From NCBI GenBank assembly GCA_904066235.2, contig CAJFCV020000001.1:3162001-3226000 (forward strand): DNA of 64,000 nt. The letters run 5' to 3'. Made by a program: the position numbers and the translations under genes. Origin of the DNA: Bursaphelenchus xylophilus. Lineage: Eukaryota > Nematoda > Chromadorea > Rhabditida > Aphelenchoididae. Under the pieces are notes generated by a model. It saw only the letters and a list, made by a program, of their open reading frames with translations, made no database searches and was not told the origin of the DNA. Shown piece after piece: positions 46,005 through 57,999 of this stretch (its first letter is position 1; the number at the start of each line of letters is the position of its first letter).

Positions 46005-46765
46005 TTATCCCGAGAACAAAAAAAATTAAAACCCGCGCTTTTTGTTTCTTTTTTATTTCCAAGGATCGGCTAAAGTAACATCCGAAAAATGAGTAGAGAA
46101 AAATGCCAGTCATATTTGAAGAAGAACAAAATTTAAATTCACTAAAAAATTTCCTGGAGGGGTAACATTTGTTTCTTCTTGGATTGGGAAACAAATACAT
46201 GAATATTTTTTCTCTGGCCGGCTCTCCTCATTTTCCATAGTCTCAGCGTTACAAAAATTGATGAATATTTTGGCTCAATCTGCAAATTGTGACCTAAAAC
46301 TTTCATGAGTTGATTTGTGGGTTACATAATTTCTTTATTAAAAATTTGAGGGAAATCTGAGCAGTTACCTTCCAACACCTCTTACTGGAAGTGCAACGCT
46401 CAGATCTCCCTCAAATTTTGAACGCCTACTCTATGTAACTCACAAATCAAATCGTGAAAGTTTTAGCTCACACTTTGCAAATTCAGCCGAGATATTCAAC
46501 AATCTTTGCAGACGAGGGACTATGGAAAATGAGGAGAGCCGGCCAGAGAAAAAAATATTCCTCATATTCCTCCATATATATTTGTCTACCAATCCAAAAG
46601 AAACCAAATTTATCCCCCCAGGCAATATTTTCAGTTAAATTTAACTCTACTTCAAATTTGACTGACGTTTTGCTCTACTCATCTTTCGGATGTTACTTTA
46701 GCCGATCCACGGAAATAAAAAAAAAACAAAAAGCGCGGGTTTTAATTTTTTTTGTTCTCGGGATT
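46005..46765. repeat. Large foldback element (~760 bp)
   Basis: Left arm about 46008-46340 and right arm about 46420-46765 are diverged reverse complements. They share ACATCCGAAA../..TTTCGGATGT, GGCCGGCTCTCCTCATTTTC/its complement, and AACCCGCGCTTTTTG ends. The loop is short, so the unit is close to a full palindrome with diverged arms. Confidence 0.85.
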
Positions 46766-47254
46766 TGTTTGCATTTGTTTCTGCAGGTAAAAAAACGTGT
46801 TGCGACGGCCGTTTTTTATATAAAAAAGAGCGGACATTTTACGAACGAATACGACATCGTTTTTCGTCCGGGATTTTATGGGATTTGTAATATTTTTGGA
46901 GCGATAAATCTGGATTTACGGGATTTTTTTGGCTGTTTGAAGTAAAATACGGTGAATATTTCGTATTTGTTGTAATTTTGCTTGATTTAAAAAATTTTTT
47001 TTGAATAATTTTTTTTATTTTGAACTACTTCCCCTCAAAAAAAAACAATATCGGGTGTCTTCGTTTTACCTTCGAACCATGTGCATATTTACTTTTCCGC
47101 AAAAAAACATGGAATATAAATCCTGACCTTGCCGAGGGATGTCATCCCATGTTTACCCACCCATTTTTCTCGCCCTCTCCCATTCTTCGACGTTTATTGC
47201 CCGAGGAGGAAAGGAAGGGGAGGGGAAAGGAATGATAAACGTAACGATTATCAG

Positions 47255-48055
47255 CCTTTTATTTGTTCAAGATGAAGTCGAGAAGGGGCGATGAGTAATA
47301 TTCTCGTGGACTTTACGGAGTTGACCCGGGTGGTTAGGAGGATAAATAGTTTGATTTTGGAGGTAAATCCGGGATTTTTTTGATTTTGAAAAAAATTGAG
47401 ATTTTTTGATCTTCAAAATATTTATTTGGGAAAATTTTGACCTTTTTGGGGCTAAAATGAAATCTAATCGACCCTTAGCCCTCGCATTTTCTTCAAATTT
47501 TGCCTATGCAATCTACCTAGGCCATAAATCAGTTCCTGAAAAGTTTAGCTCGTCCTTTGCAGACGACGCCGAGGTATTCAACAATCTTTGCAGACGAGAG
47601 ACTATGGAAACGAGTGGAGAGGGTCAGAGATCCCCAAATATAGTTTTTTTTTGCGCTATGGTTGTCCCATACACAAAAAAACTACATTTCTCGGCCTGTC
47701 TTCCATAGTCTCTCGTCTGCAAAGACTGTTGAATATCTCGACGTCGTCTGCAAAGCGCGAGCTAAAATTTTCAGGAACTGATTTGTAGCCCAGACAGAGT
47801 GTATAGACAAAATTTGAAGAAAATGGGATGGTCAAACGTCAATTAAATTTCATCTTTAGCCCCAAAAAGGTCAAAAATTTCCCAAAGAAATATTTTGAAG
47901 ATTAAAAAATCCCAATTTTTTCAAAATCAAAAAATCCCGATTTTGCCTCCAAAAACAATACATTTATCCTCCAAACCGCCTGGGTCAACTCCGTAAAGGC
48001 CAGGAGAATATTACTCATAACCCGTTCTCGACTTCATATTGAACAAATAATAATG
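47255..48055. repeat. Large foldback element (~800 bp)
   Basis: The left arm (ATGAAGTCGAGAA, GAGTAATATTCTC, GTTGACCCGGG, then the block with TTGACCTTTTTGGGGCTAAA) is mirrored at 47850-48050. Near the centre, a GCAGACGAGAGACTATGG block pairs with its complement at about 47704. The block resembles the arm of the 46-kb foldback, so the two elements share ancestry or one inserted into the other. Confidence 0.85.
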
Positions 48056-48173
48056 TCATCAAAAATGTCATAGGCCATTTTTTCAAATTGACATTTTTGT
48101 TTTGCAAAACGAATTTTTACCCGAACAAAGACGTGGACGATCTTTTTTCCGTATTTTATATCGATAATCTATA

Positions 48174-49553
48174 CTGCTCCACAAAATGATAGACGCACCC
48201 TTTTTTTACCGATTATCTTCCTTATACTAAATGATATCCAAAAATGTTCAACAGATGAAATGTGGCTAATTAACCGAGAAATCATGTCCCATACCGATTT
48301 TGGAACAAAATTTTGTCTTGACTGAAATTTTGAAATTTTTTGATTTTTATGCTCCACAAAATGATAGACGCACTTGAATAATTTTTGATTTTTTTAAATA
48401 AATTTTGAGTCAACCCGCTCTTGTCGCACTTCCCCGTGTTCTCTGTAGTGTTAAGAAGGCTATTACATTCATATCCGCCGTACTTAATCGACGCAATGGC
48501 CTCATGGGCCATCTGCGACCTTGTACATGAGGTAAGCATTAGTTTTTAAAAAAATGCCAGTTGGGCTGTTTTCTTGAGCGAGAAACTAGCTAATGCTATT
48601 ACATTATGCGGGTGGATTTCATTAATGCAAAAAAATCAGCTTGCTCAAAGATCTCGCGTATTTTCTTGGCATATCATCTTCAACAAGTAGCTACCGTAAT
48701 ACTTTAGACCCCGAAATACCAAGACGAATAGACGAGAATCATAAAATTTGATATGCAAATTCGAACTCAGCATGCCTGAAAACATAATGCTTCAATCATC
48801 AGCCGTTACAAAATAAATCGGGTCTGTAAAGTTCGTTCTACAAAAAAGTTCACAAAAATAGGCCAAAATAGGCTTACTTTTACGCATTTATCTTTGAACT
48901 AACTACCTGCGGCAGATAGCACCTTTAAGCAAGCAATAAGTTGCAATTATAGGTTTTTTAGCATGCTGAGTTTGATTTTCTAAGCAAAAAGTTGCCATGG
49001 ATAGTAATTTTCTGTGCTTTTAGGGCCTTTGAAGGTTACTGTAGAAGGTATACGGTAACTTATTGGTCGATTAAATGAATTCAAACGAATCGGTGTTGAT
49101 TTATTTTACAACTTGTAGTTACTACAAGTAATCTAAGATGTTTCTTGGCGAAAATAAATCGTTAATCGGGGGGTTTTTTCAAAACTAATGTTTACCTCAT
49201 GTACAAGGTCGCAGATGGCCCATGAGGCCATTGCGTCGATTAAGTACGGCGGATATGAATGTAATAGCCTTCTTAACACTACAGAGAACACGGGGAAGTG
49301 CGACAAGAGCAGCTTGACTCAAAATTTGTTTTAAAAAATCAAAAATTATTCAAGTGCGTCTATCATTTTGTGGAGTCTAAAAATCAAAAAATTTCAAAAT
49401 TTCAGTCAAGACAAAATTTTGTTCCAAAATCGTTATGGGACATGATTTCTCGTTTAATAAGCCACATTTCATCTGTTGAACATTTTTGGATATCATTTAG
49501 TATAAGGAAGATAATCGGTAAAAAAAGGGTGCGTCTATCATTTTGTGGAGCAG
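48174..49553. mobile_element. Tc1/mariner-type long-TIR element (1.38 kb)
   Basis: Arms of about 390 bp (48174 to ~48560 and ~49165 to 49553) are nearly perfect inverted copies beginning CTGCTCCACAAAATGATAGA. The element is flanked by TA on both sides, the target site of the Tc1/mariner superfamily. The end sequence repeats inside each arm (48350 and its mirror). The ~600-bp interior has no transposase frame, so it is non-autonomous. Confidence 0.85.
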
Positions 49554-49559
49554 TATACT

Positions 49560-50150
49560 GCCTTTTGACTGTTTAAAATTTAAAAACTTAATTTTTCTTT
49601 TTAATTTTCTCCCCAAAAAATCATAAATTTTTGGTCAAAAAAACTCTGTCCATTATCACGCTAATCCAATTTCATCCCCCTTCCATCTATTTCTAGCCAT
49701 CTTCATTAACAATTTCTCTTAACCAGTAATCTTAAAGGTGTTCTCTTCGCATAAATCCGTCAAAATCCCGCTAATCCGCCCCGAAAATTCGCCGAAAATG
49801 GAACCAAACCCCGAGGTTTTGATTCCAAATTTGTGCCAGTTCAAAATCAATTACTTTTTTGGGGTTGCAAAAAGTTTATGGAGCAATTTTATGGACCCTC
49901 ATTAAGTGTAAATTGCAAAAAGCGGTTTTTAATTGGAAATACGGCGTATGGAAAGGAGTAATTTGGAAGGGAATGCCACGGGAAATGACGTTCTCCGGGG
50001 GGAACACATGGATTATTATTTGGCGGGCCAAAAAGTCTCAAAATGTTTTCGCAATCGTGTCCCGATTTTTCGGGTCGACACAAAATCGATCGATACGGGG
50101 CATAGGGCAGGTGAATACACCAAAAAAAAGGTTGTAGGAAGTGCCTAAGA
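49560..50150. other. Intergenic, no gene recognised
   Basis: Mostly unique, moderately AT-rich sequence. No exon with consistent splice signals was found. Confidence 0.4.
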
Positions 50151-50530
50151 GGCCTAGCAAAGCCGTTGGATGGTCTGCGGACACTCGGCGAAGGCTCGGC
50201 GGAGACTTGGCGAAGACTTCCAAGATATTTACTGTTTAAAATTTTTAATTTTAGCTATTACTATCTTTAGTTTTCCTTATAGTCGGGACGCCCGGCGGAG
50301 ACTTGGTGAAAACTTTCAGTATGACTACTTTTTCTAACTTTAGCCATTTCTACCCTTATCGTAAGCCTTCTCCTCCCCCATGGGGCTGTTAGATACCCAA
50401 AAAAGGCTGCAGGAATTGCCTACGAGGCCTAGAAAAGCGGTTGGATAGTCGACGGACGCTCAACGGAAGCTTGGCGGAGACTTGCAATATGCCCACTTTT
50501 TCTCATTCTAGCTATTACTAACGTTAGTTT
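50145..50530. repeat. Tandem duplication (~255-bp period)
   Basis: A block with GAGGCCTAG, GGTTGGAT, GGACGCTC or GGACACTC, CTTGGCGGAGACTTG-type words and AGCTATTACTA occurs at about 50145-50280 and again at 50400-50530. A shorter partial copy of its middle lies at 50286-50340. Confidence 0.7.
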
Positions 50531-51412
50531 TCCTTACCCCGAGTTATTGTAACATATAAAAGACCAAAATTTGAGGCAAAAAACGATGATCCGTAACTTT
50601 TATTCAGATATTATTGATGTGAGTACATGTAAAATACCTCAAAATAGGCGATAAGCCATCCTAGGACCCGATCAATCTTATTATTTCGACTAGCTAACCC
50701 TTCTCCTAGCCTATCCCATGCATATACCAGCAGGACGTATTTTACCATTTACTGCCATTTTTTCAAAATATTTTTGATTTTTTCGCCGAAAAATCGATAA
50801 AAAATCTTACGAAAAAATGATGACTTTAATCGGATTTCAGCCAAAAATGGATTTCTAGTTTTGAAGGCTACTTCTAAACGCCGTATTTTACCATTCTATT
50901 TCATTTTTTATACCCAGGTTTATCCCTTTTACTTCAAAAATTTTCCAAAAAATTCGTGTTGTAGAGAAGCGTATTTTACAATAAAACTTTATTCCACAAT
51001 AGCTTCTATGATTTTTAATCCAAACATGGCCAAAAAGGCCACTTTTCCCTTAAAATCTCCATTTTTATACCTAAAATAATATAAATCTTGTATTTTTCCC
51101 CCAAATATGTTCACAAACCAGCGTTAATCCCTCCTAGACGTATTAAGCAGACGATTTACAACCTGCCATCACGCAATAACACCTTGAATTGCCCTCCATT
51201 GAAACTCATTCATCTAATTTTCAGCCCAAAACCCCCGTTTTTCTCGTGGCTAATTTCGCTTCCGATCAGTACAATAATTACTCACGCTTCCGCACAAAAG
51301 GAGTGGACGAGGCCTGCAGGAAACAAAACAGAAATTCGTCCGGAAACAATGAGCTATTGAAAAAAAATCCAAGAATTTTTTATTTTTTCCGTCCAATGTT
51401 ATCCGCGCCAAA
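50531..51412. promoter_or_regulatory. Upstream region / 5' UTR of the TPM-domain gene
   Basis: Contains several CGTATTTTAC words, an acceptor-like ATTTTCAG near 51223, and a moderately GC-rich stretch running to the start ATG at 51413. An open frame from 51189 (about 76 codons) looks plausible but ends in a different frame from the downstream exons, so I treat it as leader. Confidence 0.4.
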
Positions 51413-53477
51413 ATGGTAAGAGTTTTTATTATTTTTGTTGGATTTTCAGGTAGAATTATGAAGATTGAAGGATTTTGAGATGAAATATATTAGGTCCAAG
51501 GAAAATTTCGAGGGTTAGGGAGGTGATTTCGAGCTCCAGATCTTACACTTGATAGCTGATGGGAAAATAATTTTTTCTTTGTGAATTACATGGGTTGTTG
51601 TGAACTTTTATGGCAGAATACGAAGATTATGGCTTTATGCAGGCTAGAATATAATTTTACATCATAATCTCAACGCATGAAATAGAAATTTTTGACATAA
51701 GATCTTGTACTTGATGCTCAATGGGAAAATTGCGTTTATAAACCAAATAAACTCTGGAACAGCACTTGAAGTAGTTGTATACTTAACTAATTAACTTATC
51801 TAAAAAGCTATGTGCGTTTTTAATTTGATTTTTGCGATTTTACCATCTTCTTGTCAGTTTATATTATTTTAGGTAAAAAAGTTATTAACTTTTTGTAATA
51901 TTTTTGAACTCAATGGTAAATGTTACCAGATTTAGACAAAAACTGTCCTCAAGGCTATTCAAGCAAGATCTAGAGAAATTTCCTTCTTTCGAAGCAAGAT
52001 TCCTAAGTTTATTACCTAAATTATCGATTTTTTATCGAAGCTAAACTATTTTTCTACTTATTTCCGTTTCAGATTCTTCCCAGGTGGAATCTATTACACA
52101 TTCTTCAATTTTCTACTCTATTTTGGTATTGCTCGTCGATCCGATTTCCATATTATTCACCAGACGCTTATCCGGACTCTGAACGAGACTTTTCGCTATG
52201 TAGAATGCCTTGGAGATCGTTGGTTTGTGATCCAAATGAGATTCTCAGCGAAGAAGGTAACTTTTGGTGTTTTTGGTTTTGATTTTAGGACGAAAGAACA
52301 TAAAAAATAAGAGTTTTACCTTGTTTAAGACGAAAAGATGGAAAATTTTCGCAAATTTTATGGGAAATTGAGATTTATATCGATTTTTGTCGGAATAGTG
52401 ATGCTTATTATGTCTATGATGTTTTGCCACTAATTTCGATTATTTCAGGGCTTCTCCAACTGGACCGATCAACAAAATTCATCTTGAACAAGACCAAATG
52501 TCCGTGCGCTTCTTACGACAGTCCCATGGGCTACTGCACTAAAGAAACTGGCTATTCGATATCAATCGCCGTCTTAGACAGTATTTACGTCGAATCCAGT
52601 GAATTGTAAGTCCATCTGAAAATTCTCTGACCTTATTTTAGAGTGATAAAAGAGCGGCTGGAAAGGATATTTCCTGAGGCACTGAGGCGAAAGCAATCAC
52701 GCGGGCAATGCGATGACGATATTTTGATTGTCTTGGCTGTCAAGAATCGAATTGTAAGAGAAGTTTGAGACCTCGATTACTGTAATTTTTTCTATTCTTA
52801 GGTGGCTACATCAGTTGGGTCCGTGGCTAGACGAAAATTGAACTACGAGATTGTCGATAAGGTCACAGAGTTGGCTAGTAAGTGTTTGAGATATTTTGTT
52901 TTGTTTTTAGGGAGTTCCGGGGCTTTTCAAGTTTTCGTGGTGGGACACAAATTGATGATGAATGGCCTTAAAAAAGCCTGTTGATTCGGTGATTTTAGAA
53001 TAGTTTGGGTAAAATACGGTGCAACCTTGTGTCCGGTCTCCTTTTTTTACCAAAAATTAGGCTTTACCTAGTGCAATATAAAAAATTTTCAAATTGATGT
53101 CTAAAATAATATAATTTTTTGCAGAATTCCGTTATTTCGATGATGGCGACTACGCACGAGGCCTCAACTTGATGGTAGAGATATTTGGAAAGGTTTTGGC
53201 GGGTGAAAATTACTTGGAAGTTTTGCCTTCAAAAGTGGAACGGCTTTATTTCTACAAACTCAAAAACCTTTTCCCCAGTTGGCCAATTTGGCTCACTTTC
53301 CTCGTTTTGGTCGGAATTCCCGCAATTGTCGTGCTGATCGTCCTGATCACGGCGTTGATCATCTCCCTTCGGAAATACCTCAGGATCACCAGATACGGAT
53401 ATCAGAGTGGGAACCCGGACGAGCCCACTGACGAGCTGACCGAAACGTCCCTCACTTCCTCTCTGAACTCCAGCTAA
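51413..53477 (+). CDS. TPM-domain single-pass membrane protein (MOLO-1-like)
   Basis: Six coding exons join in phase: 51413-51415 (Met only), 52073-52256, 52449-52605, 52642-52753, 52802-52877, 53125-53477; 294 residues. Order: hydrophobic N-terminal signal (about 5-25); extracellular TPM domain with the CDP...LS entry motif, ILIVLAVKNRIVATSVG and YFDDGDYARGL signatures; one membrane segment near residues 230-255 (FLVLVGIPAIVVLIVLITAL); short cytosolic tail rich in Glu/Thr/Ser. The TPM fold is shared with bacterial and plant proteins; in C. elegans MOLO-1 it is an auxiliary subunit of levamisole-type acetylcholine receptors. That role is known for MOLO-1 only; paralogues are numerous, so receptor modulation here is inference. 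The start was chosen because this ATG abuts a GTAAGA donor and gives a signal peptide in the right phase. Confidence 0.82.
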
Positions 53478-53923
53478 CATATTTCTAAACGATTATACGG
53501 TGTAGAGTCGCATATGTCTATATTGTGTATATTGCACTAGGTCAGATAATAACATCGATTATTGTTGTGTATAAATTCTAATGTATCGAAAGGAATGGGG
53601 GTTTTTACTTGTAAAAAATACAAAATAACCGAGCGGCGGAGTCATACTTCTTATTGTTAGGCCTGATAGGATCACTCGGCATCTCCTCATTTCCAGTCTT
53701 TCATCAAGAAAAAAATATTGAAAATCTCGCCTTCCGAACAAGGAAACAAGCTAAAATTTTGACCAATTAACGTTTGCTCTATGCAAAATTAACATGCAAA
53801 ATTTGAGGGAAATGTGTATAAAAGACCCGCGCCTCTTTTATAAACGATTCAAAAACTGCACTGGATTCTCTGTTTTCCCGCCCGCGGACCGAATCGAGAG
53901 AAATCAAAAGAGACAGGGAGCGT

Positions 53924-54039
53924 GCAGGGATGGCCGAGTGGTCTAAGGCGCTAGACTCAAGCGAAAAGCTTCGTTGCGGTGCAACGGCGAGCGTTCTAGT
54001 ATCGTTATCGATGCGTGGGTTCGAATCGCACTTCCTGCA
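53924..54039 (+). tRNA. tRNA-Leu (anticodon CAA) with intron
   Basis: Acceptor GCAGGGA pairs with TTCCTGC (discriminator A at 54039). Anticodon stem CTAGA pairs with TCTAG, anticodon CAA, and a 32-nt intron (53962-53993) sits one base after the anticodon at the canonical position. Long variable arm, B box GGTTCGAATC, and a T run just after the gene (54044 on) as Pol III terminator. CAA-leucine tRNAs carrying introns are common in animals. Confidence 0.95.
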
Positions 54040-55136
54040 GGATATTTTTTTGACTTTTTTGAATTGTAAATATCGTATTTTACATTAATTTTTGAGAGTA
54101 ATCGGGGTTTTATAGTGATATTGGGGCTAGTTCGATTCCCACTTAACTTTTCGTTTTTTTAGAGACCATATAAGCCGTTTTTCAGTGATTGCCGGGATAA
54201 GATTTAAAAAATGTAAGTGTAAAATGTAGACTAACGTTTCTGGTGTTTAAAAGTCACTTCGTTTATTATTTTGAGTCAAGAAATTACATTTGATTCAATT
54301 CCCAAAAAATCATTCTGACAACATATCTCCCCGTATTTTACATATTACAGTAAATGTTACACTTTTTTAATATGGGGTGTCAGGATTAAAAAGTTCGTTT
54401 TTCAACGCTCACAGAGGTCGCGTGAAGGTTTGCTCATCATTCACCCGATGAAAAGAGCCTTTCAAAGAGCCCGAAAACACCCTCCATTGGAAAAGAAATG
54501 CGTCCCTTTTTCGATGAGAGAGCGTTTTTCTCTCACCGTCTGCCAATGATTTTTTCGATTTTCCGGCCGAATTTTGATGAAACTTGCTGAAATTTTTTAT
54601 AATTATGAAAACTGGATGCCTTGGGCTATATTTTTGCGATTTTTGAATTTCCGAAAATTTGCATATTTAAAAATGTTTTGAGCTTTGAAAAATTTGACCG
54701 ATGGAAAATAGCGAGTTCCGGGCGAAAAATCACTAATTAAAAATTGGAAATGGATTCAGATAGCCTGATCTTGTTTTAGACGGTATAATTTTTCAACAAA
54801 AATCCTATATTTGCATAATTTTTGGATTTAAAAAAAAATTTTTTTTTTTGATAATGACTGCAAAATTCTTGCAGCTAAACATAAAAAAATTTACCAGAGT
54901 GGTACAAATGGTCCTCTCTTGTTATGCCAAGTCACAATTTCTGGAAAAACTGGCAAAAATTTGCATAAATCTCCCATTTTTCCCAAAATTCCCAATGACT
55001 TCAAAAGTCCGCAAAACTTCCAAATTTGCATATTCCCCTCATTTTTCCAATTCCTCGGCCGTCATTCTCGATTTTCATTCCTTTCCTCGTGTGTCGCGTT
55101 GATTAGTCGTCCGAGCGGTCGTCTCTTCTCGGCACG
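54040..55136. other. Intergenic between tRNA-Leu and next gene
   Basis: AT-rich with CGTATTTTAC words. The last ~60 bp before 55137 become GC-richer and probably form the 5' UTR. Nothing else could be supported. Confidence 0.45.
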
Positions 55137-57699
55137 ATGATTGCCGTTGTCTTTGCGGCCGCAGTGGCCGCACTCCTCGCCTACTACTTCCTGGTGTTGA
55201 AGGTAAGTAGAGTATTTGTTGAGGATGCCATGCAGATTATTTTAGCCGATTTTTGGGTTAGTCGGGCTTTTGGCTGGCGAGGAATCGAGATTTTTCGAAA
55301 TTTTTGCCTTTTTTGGGGGTTTTCGGAAAAATGAAATTTTTTTTAAAAAAATATGAGGTTAAATACGCCGTTTACATAATATACAAGTTATTTCCGAAAA
55401 TTTAATTCACTTTCAAAACATTGGCTAGCCAAAAAATCCTTTAAATTGCAAAAAAACTTAATTTTTTAGCAAAAAATGGCTGATTTTTGATATTTTTTGA
55501 TTTTTCCTGCGGCAAAAAGGCTTGAAAAGTAAGCTAAACCGTTTTCAAAATAAGATTAAAGCTTCTACAATTAATTTTGGCCACTTTCAGAAGCAGCAAG
55601 AAGATGGTTCAGCCGCACCGAAGTCGGAAACAAAACGCGCGGCCCCCGTGAAATCGTCGACAAGTCTTCGGACTGGTGTAAGTTTTTCTTCCTGCAAAAT
55701 TTTTTACTTTTATTTTGCGTTCTACTTTAATTTTGAGTCCCAATTTTCTTTCAGAAAGAGAATTCGCGGCGTCAGAAGCCGATCAAAATCATCGAATTGT
55801 CCTTGGGTGGGGATGACTCTGCTCCGGGAGTCGTGCACACGGCTCAAGCGCCAATTCGAGTATGTATAGAACTGTTTTTTACTGTTTTTTTACAGTGAGG
55901 GACCTAATACAGTGGCAAAAAAACGTACCATTTTGCATCCGGGAAGTCTCAAAAATGTGGCAAAATACCTCCCTTTCCAAGTGAAAAACTCAGTTTTGAA
56001 GGGCGCCTTATCTCAAAAATAGCGGGTGCCCTTCAAAATGGAGTTTTTTTCACTTGGAGAGGGAGGTATTTTGCTGCATTTTTGGTACTTCCAGGATGCA
56101 AAATAGTGCGCTTTTGGCCACTGGGGTAAAAGTTCCTTATTCTGGCCACAACTTATAACTTTGCGGAAACTGGTCAGAATTAACCCAAATTTGGCGTGCA
56201 GGGTCAATTCATCGTTGTCGATGCCCGAACGGTGGCCGTAGTTAGTGAGGTACCTTCTTTTTTTACGTACCACCCTTTAAAAACGGCTGCAACCTGCGAT
56301 TTTACACTTTATACGATAAAACCTGTCCGGAACTAAACTTATTGCCTCCGTGTAGGACTATATGATTCGTCATAGCCTTCGTAGGTACCGTTAAAGCTAT
56401 AGAGCTATTGTATTAATTCAGTACCAGCTAGGTCGAAGCCTTTTTTTCCTAACTTTAGTTCCCCAACTTAGGCGCAGTTCGCAGAGTACCTTTGTTGTGG
56501 CCAGAATAAGGAATTTTTTTCCGCCACTGGATCAGGTCCGCCACTGTATCTTTTTTTTGTTTGAGCCATTCTTTACCCAACCTTTTCTTTAGTCGCCAGC
56601 TCCGGCTTCAGAGCCAAAGCCCGCTCCGCCTCCGGAGCCAGCGGCTGCTCCACCTCCACCGCCGCCTCCAGAACAGCCTCCGCCGCCCCCCGCACAAGCC
56701 CCGCCGCCACAGCCCCCTCCAAGCGCCGAACGCGAGTCAACGGACGTTGTGACGGCCCAAAACCCGAAACCCGACGAGATCACCGACCCAAGTGCCCCGT
56801 CGAAGGATGTTGTAACTGCCCAAAACCCGAAACCCGATGAAATCACCGACCCAAGCGCCCCGTCCAAGGACGTGGCCACGGCTCAGGTCCCCGTTGATGA
56901 GAAGACCGACCCCAACGCCCCGTCAAAGGACGTTGTAACGGCGCAGATCCCGAAACCCGACGAAGTCACCGATCCGAATGCGCCGTCCAAGGACGTGGGC
57001 ACGGCTCGGATCCCGGTCGATGAGAAGACCGACCCGAATGCGCCGAGCAAGAATGTGGCGACGGCCAAGGATCCGGACGCGCGGTCGGCGGAAAAGCCCT
57101 CGAGCGATGTGGGAACGGCGGTGGCGCCGGGCGAGGCGGCGCAAGCGGGAGAGGCCAGCGAACCGCCGAAAGCACCTGGCACCGCGCCGGTCTTCGATCC
57201 GGCACTGGATGAGTGAGTTTTGGGAGGATTTGGGAGTTTGAAGGTTTTCGTGGTGGGACCAAAGAAAAAATAAATTTTTAGGAAAAAGGAGAAAGACGGG
57301 GTTGAAATTTTTTTAGAATACAACTAATGGCCTTCTGGCTCTTTTTGACTCATTTTGACCTCATTTTGCGACATGAAATGTTTTCGTGCCGAGACCCAAA
57401 GCAAAAAATTTTTTTTGGCCTAAATGACGAAATTTTCTTCCGAAGGCCATAATACATACATGCCACGCCAAAATTTCACAATTTCGTATTTTACCCCATT
57501 TTTCAGGAACAAGAAACATAAACACAAGCACAGAAAACATAAGAAGAAGAGCAAGCGTGACGGCGAGGACAAAAAGAAGGACAAGTCCAAGAAGAAGCGC
57601 TCCAAAAAGTCCAAGAAGAAGAGGAGCAAGAAGAGCAAGTCCACTCAAGACGCTCCCGGTGACGCCCAGCCTGCCCCAGATGCTCCTCCAGCTTCATGA
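55137..57699 (+). CDS. Membrane-anchored low-complexity protein with tandem repeats and Lys-rich tail (hypothetical)
   Basis: Five exons join in phase: 55137-55202, 55591-55677, 55755-55859, 56593-57212, 57507-57699; 356 residues. The first exon encodes only a hydrophobic segment (AVVFAAAVAALLAYYFLVL), so a signal anchor or signal peptide. Then a basic linker, a Pro-rich block (about 87-135), six or so degenerate 20-21-residue repeats built on TAQ.PKPDEITDP and APSKDV (about 138-255), an Ala/Gly/Pro segment, and a Lys/His-rich tail (KHKHKHRKHKKK) ending in PDAPPAS. No folded domain or family is recognised. If the N-terminus anchors it, the charged body faces one side of an internal membrane. 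The third intron carries a TA-flanked MITE. It lies 300 bp upstream of the OCIA gene in the same direction. Confidence 0.75.
55893..56546. mobile_element. Tc1/mariner-like MITE in intron 3 of the low-complexity gene
   Basis: Begins CAGTGAGGGACCTAATACAG after TA and ends CAGGTCCGCCACTG before TA, with inverted ends. CAGTG ends at a TA target are typical of Tc1/mariner-derived MITEs. Related elements lie at 62729 and 63039. An internal inverted pair (AAAATACCTCCCT..AGGGAGGTATTTT, about 55960-56080) is also present. Confidence 0.75.
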
Positions 57700-57999
57700 G
57701 GCTCTGGAAAATAATTCGGCGTTTTCTGCTTGTGTTGACTTGACGGAGTAAAGGAATTTTGAAAATTATGACTATTATGGGCTTATTCGACTATTGGCAC
57801 AAATTTTTGTCTTTTAGTCCAATGAAATCGAGATTTTTGAATGTTTCACAGCGCAAGCAATGAATGCCAAAAAATCTTGGCATTGTGTGGCAATCTCGGA
57901 AAATGCTGAAATTCTTGGTTTTTTCGAGAAAGTTTCATAAAAAATAGTTTACAAACAAAAACAACGTGTAAGAGTTAGTTTTCGACTGATTTCGGAGCG

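Noticed and set aside
51189..51419. Seventy-six-codon frame just upstream of the TPM-domain gene
   Set aside because: It ends at a TAA overlapping the donor and cannot join the next exon in frame; it is better read as leader sequence.
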